This document shows, piece by piece, positions 16,695 through 26,037 of a DNA stretch of 64,000 nt. The DNA is from Marinomonas maritima. GTDB lineage: Bacteria > Pseudomonadota > Gammaproteobacteria > Pseudomonadales > Marinomonadaceae. Location of the stretch: assembly GCF_024435075.2 (NCBI RefSeq), contig NZ_JAMZEG020000001.1:992001-1056000 (forward strand), in the 5' to 3' direction. Both the position numbers and the translations under genes were made by a program. The notes beneath the pieces were generated by a model. The model was not told the DNA's origin. It made no database searches and saw nothing but the letters and a program-made list of their open reading frames with translations. Numbering within the stretch: position 1 is the stretch's first letter; the number at the start of each line of letters is the position of its first letter.

Positions 16695-19600
16695 GTGAAA
16701 AAAATGTCATCTAAGTATATTGATAGCCGTTGGGTGATATTGACCCTGTTTTTTGGCATTTTGGTTACCTGTGTTGTGGCTTACCAGACGCAAGTCGCCA
16801 ATGAGAAGAGGATAGCTAACGCCGTTTACCAGTCTTCCAATAAAGTGATGGAGGAAGTGTTGACTCGGATTAAGCTTTACCAGTATGGATTACGGGGTGC
16901 TCGAGGGGTTGTGTTAACAACAGGTGAAAATGACATTACTCGAGATATTTTTTCTTTATACAGTTTAACTCGTGATGTGGATGTGGAATTTCCAGGTGCA
17001 CGTGGCTTTGGTTTTATTCGACGCGTTCCACAGGCCGATGCCGCCGCTTTTACTTTGTCGGCTAGCCAAGACGGCTGGCCAGATTTTGCTATTAAAACGC
17101 TGTTTCCTAATTTTAATGAACATTATGTCATTCAGTATATTGAACCTGTAGAGCGAAACCGGCAGGCCGTTGGTTTGGACATCGCATCAGAAAAAAACCG
17201 CCGAGAAGCCGCTACGTCATCTTTATACACAGGGGAAGTTCGCTTAACTGGCCCCATCACCTTGGTGCAAGCATCGGGTAAAGCGCAGCAGTCCGTATTG
17301 ATCTTGATGCCTATTTATCGAGGAGGGGAAGTACCAGAAACATTGGATGAACGCATTGAAGCAGGCTTTGGCTGGAGTTATGCGCCTTTATTAATGGAAG
17401 AGGTGTTAAACCATTTAGATATAGACTTGGAAAAAATCCATTATGAATTGTTTGATGTCACCGATTTGGACGATAAAGTTCGGTTTTATGACAGCGGAGA
17501 ATTAAAAAACCGTCAATACGAAATAAGCCAATCTAAGCATATTTATGGGCGGAGTTGGGAAAGTCATCTTAGTGTTTCTCCTGCCTATATAACGGACTTA
17601 CATCTTCCTAATCCGTTCAGTTTTTTAATCATTGGCTTCTTCATTAGTATTCTTGGGGCTGTTCTCGTTGCTGTTGTTAAAGTTAATATTTCTAGGCATC
17701 GTGAGGTGATCGCTCATCAATCTAGAATTACTGCGGTAGTGGAAAGCTCGGCGGATGGCATTATCAGTAAAAGTCTAGATGGGGTTATTGTCAGTTGGAA
17801 TAAGGGGGCTGAAAGCATATTTGGTTACACGCTGGAGGAAGCGATTGGTCAGTCTTCTTTTGAACTCCTGGTCCCAGCAGATCTTCAAGATGAAGATAAG
17901 ACGATTCTGTCTTCTGTAATCGATAACAAAAAATCCATTATTACTGAGACACGTAGGAAAACTAAATCAGGGTCTGATGTTCCGGTTGCACTGACTGTGT
18001 CTCCTATCTTTGACTCTAATCGCTTAGTGGTTGGTGTTTCGAACAGTGTGCGTGATATTTCTGAAAGGAAAAAAGCCGAAGCAAAAATCCGTGACTTAAA
18101 TTCCAGTTTAGAAAGTCAAGTAAAAGAGCGGACTCTAGAGCTTCACGAAATCAATTTACTTTTGAACGATGTACTAGACGCTTCTTCTGAAATTGCGATT
18201 ATTGCTACCGACATGAACGGTAAGATCAATCTTTTTAACAGTGGCGCACAAAGAATGCTGGGGTATTCTGCCGAGGAGGTTGTTGGTCAAATGACGCCTC
18301 TTAGTTTCCATGTTAAAGCAGAAGTTGAACAAGAGCGTGATGAAATTTTTGAAACGATGGGCACCTATGTCTCAGACCTAATGGAAGTTTTGATCTTTAA
18401 AGCGGTTCGAGAGAACTACGATAGCAAAGAATGGACTTATATTGATAAACAGGGGGAGACCAGACCGGTGTCTTTAGTTGTTACTCCTATGAAGAACAGT
18501 GACGATGACGTGATTGGCTTTTTAGGCATGGCGGTGGACATTACTGATCAAAAAGCCAATCAACATGCGCTGGTTTATACTCGAGACCAGTTGATGATGG
18601 CGACAGATCTAGCACAACTGGGCGTTTGGACTTGGGATCTAGAAAGCAACCTTCTGGATTGGAACAGTATTATGTTCGATATATACCAGTATCCACAGTC
18701 GTTAAATACTGAAGGCGTTACCTATGAACACTGGTACAACAGGGTACACCCTGAGGACAGAGATGTTTCCGCATTGGCATTGCAAAATCTCGTAGAAGGG
18801 ATTGGGGAATACAATCTTGTACTGCGACTCTTATTGCCTGATGGCAGTATTCGTTATGTTCAGGCGGGTGCATCGGTTGAGAGAGACCACAATGGAAAAG
18901 CCGTTTATGTCGCGGGCATGAACCGAGACATTACGACTGAGAGAAATTTGGAAACTTGGTTGCGTAAGGCAAAAGACGAAGCCGATGCCGCCAGTGCGGC
19001 CAAATCAAGCTTTCTTGCAAACATGAGCCACGAAATCCGTACCCCTATGAACGCTATTTTAGGCATGTTGGAGTTGGTTAAACGAACGTCCTTAACGCAT
19101 CAGCAAGAGGATTATGTTTCAAAAGCCCATATTTCAGCCAAATCTTTGCTTGGTTTAATTAATGATATTTTGGATTTCTCCAAAGTTGATGCCGGTAAGT
19201 TAACGTTGGAAAAAGTACCTTTCGAAATAGAAAGTCTACTCTATGAGCTTTCTACTGTGCTATCTGGAAGTCCACTAGGAAACAACGTTGAGCTCATTTT
19301 TGATATTGAGAAAGACATTCCCCCCTATCTTGTAGGCGATAAACTGCGTCTATTACAGGTTCTTATTAATTTGGTGAGCAATGCGATTAAATTCACGCTA
19401 GAAGGCAGCGTGATTTTAGAGATTAAACAAACAGCGCTGGAGCCCGGCGTATCCCGTTTAACGGTTGCTATTACAGACACTGGCATTGGTATTTCAGAAG
19501 ACCAAATAGAGTCTGTTTTTGACGTGTTTTCTCAAGCAGAGTCTTCGACGACTCGACGTTTTGGTGGTTCAGGATTAGGGTTGGTTATTTGCCGCCGTTT

Positions 19601-20975
19601 TGTCGCTCTAATGGGCGGGGAGTTAAATGTTGAAAGTACTTTGGGGATAGGCAGTCGTTTCTATTTCACGATTGATTTGCCCGTTGCTGAAGCCCCAGTC
19701 GAAAAAATGTTGAATGTACAAGCGCGAAAACCCATCCGTATTCTTATTGTAGACAATAACCCAGCTTCGCAAACTATATTGACGCGCATGGCAATGAATC
19801 TGGGCTGGGGTTATGAAAAGGCTGAGACGATTAAAGAGGTTATTACACGGATTAATAAAACAGCAGAAGACGGTGATCTATTTGATGTTGTCTTGTTGGA
19901 TATTAAAACATCAGATTTTGTCGGACGTGACAGCATGGAGAATATGATCTCGAGTTTTTACACGCCAACACAGCCTCCTAAAATTATTTTATTGGCCAAC
20001 GCTCCTAATGAAAAACTGGAAGGCTCTCTTGAGTTAGCCACGGGCTATTTATTAAAACCGACGACATTAAGTCAGTTATCTGAAACGGTTTATGAGTCTT
20101 TATCTAATGGTGATACTCTCGTAAATGAAGGTGATGAGAAGTCTAATGATCGAATTGGACAAAGTTTGACGGGAATAAAATTATTACTAGTGGAAGATAA
20201 CGCCTTTAATCGTCAAGTTGCGACAGAATTATTAGCCGCCGAAGGCGCTATTGTTACCGTTGCTGAAGGTGGTTTGGAAGGGGTTGCCATTGTGTTGAAT
20301 AACAGTGAAAGTGCATTTGACTTGGTGTTGATGGACATGCAAATGCCGGACATAGATGGTTTGGAAGCCACAAGGCAAATTCGAAAAAATGTACAGTTTA
20401 CTTCACTTCCCATTGTGGCTATGACGGCCAATGTGTCAGAGGAGGATCGTCAGGCGTGTCTTAATGCAGGCATGAATGATCACCTTGGCAAGCCTTTAGA
20501 TATCGATTTGATGATCGCTTGTATCTTGAAATATGTAGGTAAAAAGTCTGAGTTAGACGTTACTCTTGATCAGGCCGCTAAGACAGCTATAGGCGTTGAA
20601 GACAGTCATTCGTATGAACGTGAAGATATTCAATCTATATTGGGACGGTTTGGTGGCAGTGTTGATCTCTTTAAAAGTGTGGTTGATGGTTTTGAGGCAG
20701 AGTCCCAGAGTTTGCTAGAGAGCATTGATAAAAATGTTATAGACAGAGATCAAATTAAGACACGAGAGGCGCTTCATACTTTAAAAGGTGCGTCTTTGAC
20801 GATGGGCTTGTTGCACCTTTCTAATCAGCTATCCGGTTTTGAGCAGGTTCTAAAAACGAGCGAGGATAAAGAAACGCTGGAAACGTGCTTCTCATCTATT
20901 AATGTTGCTGAACTCCATACTCAGTTACATGATGAATTGGCTACTATTATTGCTGAAATTAATGATTTGACGTGA
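16695..20975 (+). CDS. CHASE-PAS3-HisKA-HATPase-REC-REC-HPt hybrid sensor histidine kinase
   Basis: A 1426-residue inner membrane sensor. Order: membrane span (about 13-34), periplasmic CHASE domain (about 45-290, with ARGFGFIRRVP), second span (about 308-332), three PAS segments (about 345-460, 485-620, 630-755), HisKA with H779 in MSHEIRTPMN, HATPase (N box and G boxes to about 1010), receiver 1 with D1069, receiver 2 with D1214 in LMDMQMPD, and an HPt domain with H1361 in LHTLKGAS. The GTG at 16695 is chosen because AGGAGG sits five bases upstream; the nearby ATG at 16704 is too far. Receiver 1 has VDNN instead of the usual acidic pair and may be weak. No dedicated output regulator is adjacent. 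Confidence 0.93.
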   Translation: MKKMSSKYIDSRWVILTLFFGILVTCVVAYQTQVANEKRIANAVYQSSNKVMEEVLTRIKLYQYGLRGARGVVLTTGENDITRDIFSLYSLTRDVDVEFPGARGFGFIRRVPQADAAAFTLSASQDGWPDFAIKTLFPNFNEHYVIQYIEPVERNRQAVGLDIASEKNRREAATSSLYTGEVRLTGPITLVQASGKAQQSVLILMPIYRGGEVPETLDERIEAGFGWSYAPLLMEEVLNHLDIDLEKIHYELFDVTDLDDKVRFYDSGELKNRQYEISQSKHIYGRSWESHLSVSPAYITDLHLPNPFSFLIIGFFISILGAVLVAVVKVNISRHREVIAHQSRITAVVESSADGIISKSLDGVIVSWNKGAESIFGYTLEEAIGQSSFELLVPADLQDEDKTILSSVIDNKKSIITETRRKTKSGSDVPVALTVSPIFDSNRLVVGVSNSVRDISERKKAEAKIRDLNSSLESQVKERTLELHEINLLLNDVLDASSEIAIIATDMNGKINLFNSGAQRMLGYSAEEVVGQMTPLSFHVKAEVEQERDEIFETMGTYVSDLMEVLIFKAVRENYDSKEWTYIDKQGETRPVSLVVTPMKNSDDDVIGFLGMAVDITDQKANQHALVYTRDQLMMATDLAQLGVWTWDLESNLLDWNSIMFDIYQYPQSLNTEGVTYEHWYNRVHPEDRDVSALALQNLVEGIGEYNLVLRLLLPDGSIRYVQAGASVERDHNGKAVYVAGMNRDITTERNLETWLRKAKDEADAASAAKSSFLANMSHEIRTPMNAILGMLELVKRTSLTHQQEDYVSKAHISAKSLLGLINDILDFSKVDAGKLTLEKVPFEIESLLYELSTVLSGSPLGNNVELIFDIEKDIPPYLVGDKLRLLQVLINLVSNAIKFTLEGSVILEIKQTALEPGVSRLTVAITDTGIGISEDQIESVFDVFSQAESSTTRRFGGSGLGLVICRRFVALMGGELNVESTLGIGSRFYFTIDLPVAEAPVEKMLNVQARKPIRILIVDNNPASQTILTRMAMNLGWGYEKAETIKEVITRINKTAEDGDLFDVVLLDIKTSDFVGRDSMENMISSFYTPTQPPKIILLANAPNEKLEGSLELATGYLLKPTTLSQLSETVYESLSNGDTLVNEGDEKSNDRIGQSLTGIKLLLVEDNAFNRQVATELLAAEGAIVTVAEGGLEGVAIVLNNSESAFDLVLMDMQMPDIDGLEATRQIRKNVQFTSLPIVAMTANVSEEDRQACLNAGMNDHLGKPLDIDLMIACILKYVGKKSELDVTLDQAAKTAIGVEDSHSYEREDIQSILGRFGGSVDLFKSVVDGFEAESQSLLESIDKNVIDRDQIKTREALHTLKGASLTMGLLHLSNQLSGFEQVLKTSEDKETLETCFSSINVAELHTQLHDELATIIAEINDLT

Positions 20976-21137
20976 ATTATCGATAATTTTGGCTAAGCTA
21001 TATTGCTATGATTTGAATGATAAATGGATCAAGCAGAAAGGTATTATGCGAAAGCATATTATTACGAGTGTTTGAATTGTTGTGTGTTGATTTTATGTTA
21101 TAGACAGCCTGTAGATTAGGCGCTTGAGGAGAGTGGG

Positions 21138-22457
21138 ATGTTTAACAAGAGTTTGAAGAATGAATTTAAGATATTAAAGGAAGAGCTGTACTCTCTTAAT
21201 CAAGTAAAAGAAAGTTTAGACCAAGAAATGTTAGTCATCATTTTGAGCCCTGAGGGCGTGATAACATCGGTCAATAAAAAGTTCACAGATGCGTTGGTTT
21301 TTTCGAAAGAAGCTATTATAGGCAGAAAAATATCGGAATTGGCGCCTGTTAACGCTCGGAAAACAGAACATTATAAGGCTCTTTTAAACGCGATTAAAAG
21401 CGCTAATCATTGGGTTGGCGCGTTAGAAATTGAAAAAGAAAACGGTGAGGAAGCGTGGTTAAGAATTATCTTACAGCCAGTATTAGATGGTGAAAACGGT
21501 AAGCTCAAACAGTTTTCCTTACACTGTAATGATTTAACACGGACGATTACCAGCTCTCGTGAAGATCAAAATATTATTTCTGCGCTACAGCGGTCAACCG
21601 CTGTTATTGAATTTGATATGAGCGGTCATATTTTGAAAGCAAATGATCTTTTTCTCGGTGGTATGGGGTATAAGCTTGAGCAAATTAAAGGCAAACACCA
21701 TAGAATATTTTGTACTGAAGAAGAGTCCAGTTCAGCGGACTACGCTGCATTTTGGAAACGTTTAAGCGAAGGGCAGTTTGTTGCTGAACGTTTTAAGCGC
21801 GTTGATAGTCGAGGCAATATTGTTTGGTTAGAGGCATCTTATAACCCAATTTCTGACGTACATGGTCGTCTGTATAAAGTCGTTAAGTTTGCGACCATTA
21901 TCACGGATCAGGTTAATCGTGAATTGGCGGTGTCTGAGGCGGCTGATATTGCTTTTAGCACCTCTAAACAGACAGATAATAGTGCGAAAAAAGGCAGTCA
22001 GGTAGTCAGCGATACCGTCGCTGTGATGCGCCAATTATCAGATCAAATGGCAGAAGCGGCTGAGGGTATCTCAGAGTTGGATAAGCAGTCTCAGTTGGTG
22101 GGATCTATTATTCAAAGTATTCGAGGCATTGCGGATCAAACTAACCTACTTGCATTGAATGCGGCCATTGAGGCGGCGCGAGCGGGAGAACAAGGTCGAG
22201 GTTTTGCCGTTGTTGCTGATGAAGTCAGACAGTTAGCATCGCGAACCAGTGCGGCGACAGAAGAAATTGTAGGGGTTGTTGGAAAGAACCAAATACTGGC
22301 TGAAAAAGCAGTGGCTTTGATTAATAAAGGTAAAGAGCAGGCAGAGCAAGGTCTGGCTTTGTCGAATGAAGCGGGGGATGTGATTATAGAGATTCAAGAC
22401 GGCGCTCAGCGAGTGGTTGATGCCGTTGGACAGTTTGCTAACAAATTCACGAACTAA
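21138..22457 (+). CDS. Cytosolic PAS-PAS methyl-accepting chemotaxis protein
   Basis: 439 residues with no membrane span: two PAS domains (about 20-140 and 150-265) followed by an MCP signalling domain. The hairpin tip is clear in IRGIADQTNLLALNAAIEAARAG followed by GFAVVADEVRQLA. Both PAS segments resemble those of redox- or ligand-sensing soluble receptors; the second contains LGGMGYKLEQIKGKHHRIF. The ribosome-binding site GGAGAG precedes the ATG. It follows the hybrid kinase by 162 bases in the same direction, and may or may not share its transcript. The signalling domain is short on its C-terminal side. Confidence 0.92.
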   Translation: MFNKSLKNEFKILKEELYSLNQVKESLDQEMLVIILSPEGVITSVNKKFTDALVFSKEAIIGRKISELAPVNARKTEHYKALLNAIKSANHWVGALEIEKENGEEAWLRIILQPVLDGENGKLKQFSLHCNDLTRTITSSREDQNIISALQRSTAVIEFDMSGHILKANDLFLGGMGYKLEQIKGKHHRIFCTEEESSSADYAAFWKRLSEGQFVAERFKRVDSRGNIVWLEASYNPISDVHGRLYKVVKFATIITDQVNRELAVSEAADIAFSTSKQTDNSAKKGSQVVSDTVAVMRQLSDQMAEAAEGISELDKQSQLVGSIIQSIRGIADQTNLLALNAAIEAARAGEQGRGFAVVADEVRQLASRTSAATEEIVGVVGKNQILAEKAVALINKGKEQAEQGLALSNEAGDVIIEIQDGAQRVVDAVGQFANKFTN

Positions 22458-22466
22458 TCATGAGAG

Positions 22467-22500
22467 CATTGGCTGACCTTTTTGTCGTCGGCCAATGTTT
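22467..22500 (+). terminator. Probable terminator after the chemotaxis receptor gene
   Basis: CATTGGCTGAC pairs with GTCGGCCAATG with one G-T wobble, around CTTTTTGTC, followed by a T-rich stretch. Confidence 0.65.
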
Positions 22501-22504
22501 GTGT

Positions 22505-22692
22505 TTAACGTTGAGATAGAGTGTCTAATGTTTCTAGTAACCACTCTAATTCATTTTCACCCTTCAAACGTGTCGCCATACTTTTTCATATATTCGGCAC
22601 TCACCTCAAACAATAGGTTTTTATTCACACGCTAAGATAGCTTTGTATGCTGAATCAAGATTATTGGTCATTTGAGCGCCTTTTTGAGTCAT
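22505..22692 (-). pseudogene. Broken small gene with two frame changes, unknown function
   Basis: Read from ATG at 22692 the frame gives MTQKGAQMTNNLDSAYKAIL then ACE and a stop. The coding character continues in the next frame with LLFEVSAEYMKKYGDTFEG, and then in a third frame with ENELEWLLETLDTLSQR up to a stop at 22505. Two single-base insertions would restore about 61 codons, and 188 bases equals 62 codons plus two. All three pieces look like real acidic helical protein. It follows the 38-residue frame by eight bases. Either a decayed gene or sequence errors; I do not recognise the family. Confidence 0.5.
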
Positions 22693-22700
22693 AGCTTGCT

Positions 22701-22817
22701 TTATTTGGTTTGAGAGCATTGCTCAATAATGCGCTTCCCGCTGATGATCAAAAAGCTGCAAACAGTAATGGCTAGCGCGGTAAGGTGAAAAAAATCATCG
22801 ATTAAAAAGCTTTCCAT
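22701..22817 (-). CDS. Small single-span membrane peptide, 38 residues
   Basis: ATG at 22817 with AGGA six bases upstream, ending at TAA 22701-22703. The peptide has an acidic N-terminus (MESFLIDDFF), a hydrophobic helix of about 18 residues (HLTALAITVCSFLIISG) and a basic tail (KRIIEQCSQTK), which fits a small inner membrane protein with the N-terminus outside or in, depending on charge. It is too short for routine gene finding. The family is not recognised. It lies just upstream of the broken small gene in the same direction and about 400 bases downstream of fdhD, from which it is probably separate. Confidence 0.5.
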   Translation of the reverse strand: MESFLIDDFFHLTALAITVCSFLIISGKRIIEQCSQTK

Positions 22818-23223
22818 ATTGATTCCTATAGTAAATATTATAATTATTATTTTGTTTAATAAAAGCACAGTGCGCTTACTTCGTCCACACTATTTACTCT
22901 TTTCAATATTTTTTAGGCGTTGTTTTTGCAGTGGTGAAAAGTTTGGAAGACAGAGGAAATAGGGCTGTTGGCTTATGATATTTATCGGTTAGAAAAAGCC
23001 AGGCTCTAGCTATAATAAGTCCATTTATACCGAAAGAAGAGAGTGTATTTTTGTTTTTTTGGCGTCATTAAGCTTGCTTAGTCAGAGTTAATAAACGGTG
23101 TACGCTGTGCTCTACTATGAATGCGGCGTCTACTTACTTTACGTGATGTGGCTTCCCAGTTGATGGCTTTAGCACTATTTTCGCACAAGCGTATTGTTTA
23201 TATGTTGTGTAAAAGTCAGGTTT
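22818..23223. other. Intergenic region between fdhD and the small membrane peptide, about 400 bp
   Basis: AT-rich, with a probable promoter for the small peptide just right of 22817 (TAATTATAATATTTACTATAG on the minus strand region). I read no convincing frame in it on either strand. Confidence 0.35.
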
Positions 23224-24078
23224 TCACTCGTCGTCCGCTCCCTCCAATTGGGTTGAAGATGCAAATACTCTAGGCGCATCTTGCTTTGGTAAATGTATCA
23301 GTGTCAGCCCGTAATGTTTAGCGAGTTTGACGGCGAGTGTACTGGGTGAGGCTAAATGCACCAGTCTGGAAAGGCCTACACGTACGGCTTTCTGAACCAG
23401 TTCTGTGCTGCATCGACTTGTCATTAAAACGCTATGGTTGTGCAAATTTATACCCTGTTGCAGGGCATAGCCAATCACCTTATCAAGCGCATTATGTCGA
23501 CCTATGTCTTCCATGCAAAAAATAGGTTTACCTTGTGGCGAAATAAGTTGTGCGGCATGAACTGCGCCGGTTTTGTTTCCTAGTATTTGGTATTTTCCTA
23601 GGTGCTGTCTTAATGACACTAAAGTTGCTTCTTCTATCGGCTGACTTGGAGGCAGTATAGAAAGTATTGGAATGGCTTGTGCTAGGGATTCTACACCGCA
23701 TAACCCACAACCCGTCGCACCAAGGTGTGTTTGTTTTTTTTGTTTAAATTGAGCGAATCGGCGTGGGCTAATATCCACATTAATGGCAACGCTCTCAAGG
23801 TCAGGTGATGTTTTGGTGAGCTGTATGTCGATATCCCTGATTTCACTGAGTTGTTCAATGATTCCTTCACTTCGAGCAAAGCCAATAACAAACGCATCTA
23901 AATGAACAGGTGTGACCATCATGACGGCGTACGCAATCTCATTAATGCTAATGGCCAGTGGGATTTCTTCGACAAGTTCGGCTGATCCAGAAGGCTGCAG
24001 TATGTCTTTAGGCAAGCTGTCGCAGCGCTCATATTCATGGCGTCGATGGCTGATAAAAGAAAGAGGCGACTGTTGCAT
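23224..24078 (-). CDS. fdhD: Formate dehydrogenase accessory sulfurtransferase FdhD
   Basis: A 284-residue FdhD protein, which passes sulfur from the cysteine desulfurase to the molybdenum cofactor of formate dehydrogenase. The sulfur-carrying pair is in GCGLCG (about residue 128), and the cofactor-binding half contains GAVHAAQL, EDIGRHNALDKVIG and TSRCSTELVQKAV. It is cytosolic. No formate dehydrogenase subunit genes are next to it, so the enzyme it serves is elsewhere. Frames read on the other strand within it are shadows. Confidence 0.95.
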   Translation of the reverse strand: MQQSPLSFISHRRHEYERCDSLPKDILQPSGSAELVEEIPLAISINEIAYAVMMVTPVHLDAFVIGFARSEGIIEQLSEIRDIDIQLTKTSPDLESVAINVDISPRRFAQFKQKKQTHLGATGCGLCGVESLAQAIPILSILPPSQPIEEATLVSLRQHLGKYQILGNKTGAVHAAQLISPQGKPIFCMEDIGRHNALDKVIGYALQQGINLHNHSVLMTSRCSTELVQKAVRVGLSRLVHLASPSTLAVKLAKHYGLTLIHLPKQDAPRVFASSTQLEGADDE

Positions 24079-24485
24079 AATGTTGAATTCAACGTATTTA
24101 AAAGACGATCTTTATAGTACGTAGAGTGGTCGTAAGCGTCCAATTATTTTGTCCTCGTTTAAAGCCTAGAAACGACATGGATTTTTCGAGGGGGTGTTTG
24201 TTCATTTAAAAGTCGTTTTTAGGAAGGTTACAAGGGGGGGAGTATTTCTTTAGGCAAAAAAATACCGTATCCTAGCCCGAAAATTTAAGCTTCAAATGCC
24301 TTTTTCGTATTGGTTTTGTAAAACACTAGGTGAAAAGGGTATGGACTGTGATTTTTTGCACTCCAACAGTGGCAAGGAAAAAGCACATGCTACAAAGTGT
24401 GGTTCTGTTTTTGTCATATATCGAGAATGTATGCGAGCAAAGTATTAGCGCATAGTCAGGTTCTCTGTGATCCACTTTTTGTTTA
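24079..24485. other. Intergenic region, 407 bp, between fdhD and the M23 peptidase gene
   Basis: It should hold the divergent promoters. A G-rich run (AAGGGGGGGAG) is near 24230. A possible 35-codon frame at 24341-24448 has a badly spaced ribosome-binding site and is not accepted as a gene. Confidence 0.4.
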
Positions 24486-25949
24486 ATGAGTTTTTTATTT
24501 ATGCAGTTTATTACACGCCTCTCGCGTTGGGCTTTGTCGGGTCCGCGGGCTTGGATATCCATCATTTTTGCCGTTTTTATCGTTTTACTGTTTGTTTATA
24601 ATACCCTTGTGACATCAACAGAAAACCCTGAAGACTACGTATTACCTAATGTTAAAAATAAGGCCAATAGTAGTAAAAGCGAAACAGCCGTAAATAAAAA
24701 TAAACCCAATTTGAATACGGATGAAGATAATAATTACGACTCGCTTATTACGACAGATCCTCTGCAAAATATCGAAAAAATCATAGCGCCTATCCCTTCA
24801 ATAGAATACGTCATCAAATCTGGAGATACTTTAGCGGGTATTTTTGCAAGTTTAGGGTTACCAAGAGAGTCTTTATACTCGGTACTTGAAGCAGACCAAG
24901 AGTACTTGGTGCTTGAACCCTTAATGCCCAAGGATAAGTTTTCCTTTAAGTTGGATGAAGAAGGACAGCTTATTGAGCTTACTCGTATTATTGATATCAG
25001 CAAAAGTGTGTCGTATGTTCGACACGGTAATGGCGGTTTTGGTTACGAAGAAAATATTAAGCCTATCACTTATAAACATAACGCTATACACAGCAAGATC
25101 ACCGGAAATTTCTACCTGTCTGCAAAAAAGGTAGGCTTATCGGATACGAATATTTTAATTATTCATGACGTACTCAAAGGGCGAGTAAATTTTCGCAAAG
25201 ATCTTCGCGCCAACGACGTCTTTAACGTCGTCATTAAAAGCGGCAGTATCGATGGTGTAAAAGTAGGCGAAAACCAACTAGAAGCGTTGGAAATTACAGT
25301 GAAAGGGAAAACGTACAGTGCTTTTTTGCATTCGGATGGTCGGTTTTATGATCTGGATGGCAACAGTTTAACACCTTCTTTATTACGCTGGCCGACTCGT
25401 AAGCAATATCGAATCAGCTCGTCATTTAATGCGAATCGTCTGCATCCGATTACGGGGCATCCGGCGCCTCATAACGGCGTTGATTTGGCGACGCCTTCAG
25501 GGACTGAAGTGCTGGCAACGGGGGATGGCGTGGTGACTCGCGTAGCGACACATAAATACGCAGGCAAATACGTCGTGGTTGATTATACTGGGCCTTATAG
25601 TTCACGGTTTCTTCATTTGAGTAAGATATTAGTGAAGAAGGGACAGCAAGTTAAGCGTGGCCAAGTGGTTGCGTTATCAGGTAACACTGGACGAACAACC
25701 GGAGCGCATTTGCACTATGAGTTGCACGTAAGAGGTCGTCCTGTTAACCCTATGACCACCGATATCCCGACGACTCAGTCTATTCCGGCGAGTAAGCGAG
25801 CAGAATACGACACTAATGTTAAATACTGGGTGAGTATGATGGCGAGTGAGCAGAGATCAGATGATGAGACCGTAAAGGACGCTCAAGTAGAGTCGTCTGA
25901 AATAGAGTCGTCTGAGGTAGAACAAACGTTGAGTAACGGTAGTCATTAG
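24486..25949 (+). CDS. M23-family peptidoglycan DD-metalloendopeptidase (MepM-like)
   Basis: A 487-residue inner-membrane-anchored hydrolase: N-terminal span (about 24-43, WISIIFAVFIVLLFVYNTLV), a charged linker, a LysM/OapA-like region (about 105-165, with IKSGDTLAGIFASLGL), a middle domain and a C-terminal LytM/M23 domain (about 310-425). Zinc motifs are visible: HPITGHPAPHNGVDLA (HxxxD type) and GAHLHYELHV. The tail is Ser/Glu-rich. It should cut peptide cross-links in peptidoglycan during growth. The start may be the ATG at 24486 or 24501; neither has a strong ribosome-binding site. A strong terminator follows. Confidence 0.92.
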   Translation: MSFLFMQFITRLSRWALSGPRAWISIIFAVFIVLLFVYNTLVTSTENPEDYVLPNVKNKANSSKSETAVNKNKPNLNTDEDNNYDSLITTDPLQNIEKIIAPIPSIEYVIKSGDTLAGIFASLGLPRESLYSVLEADQEYLVLEPLMPKDKFSFKLDEEGQLIELTRIIDISKSVSYVRHGNGGFGYEENIKPITYKHNAIHSKITGNFYLSAKKVGLSDTNILIIHDVLKGRVNFRKDLRANDVFNVVIKSGSIDGVKVGENQLEALEITVKGKTYSAFLHSDGRFYDLDGNSLTPSLLRWPTRKQYRISSSFNANRLHPITGHPAPHNGVDLATPSGTEVLATGDGVVTRVATHKYAGKYVVVDYTGPYSSRFLHLSKILVKKGQQVKRGQVVALSGNTGRTTGAHLHYELHVRGRPVNPMTTDIPTTQSIPASKRAEYDTNVKYWVSMMASEQRSDDETVKDAQVESSEIESSEVEQTLSNGSH

Positions 25950-25967
25950 TGTTTAAGTGCTGACAAT

Positions 25968-26006
25968 AAAAAGGGGATCTCTTCTTGTGAAGAGGTCCCC
26001 TTTTTT
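25968..26006. terminator. Bidirectional intrinsic terminator
   Basis: AAAAGGGGATCTCTTC and GAAGAGGTCCCCTTTT form a 16-bp stem (one mismatch) around TTGT with a T run. It lies between the convergent M23 peptidase and TRAP permease genes. Confidence 0.93.
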
Positions 26007-26037
26007 AAGCCCAGAATGTAAGAGTGCTTACTCTTAC

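Noticed and set aside
24341..24448. 35-codon frame starting ATGGACTGTGAT
   Set aside because: Ribosome-binding site too close, no protein features, no neighbour supporting it.
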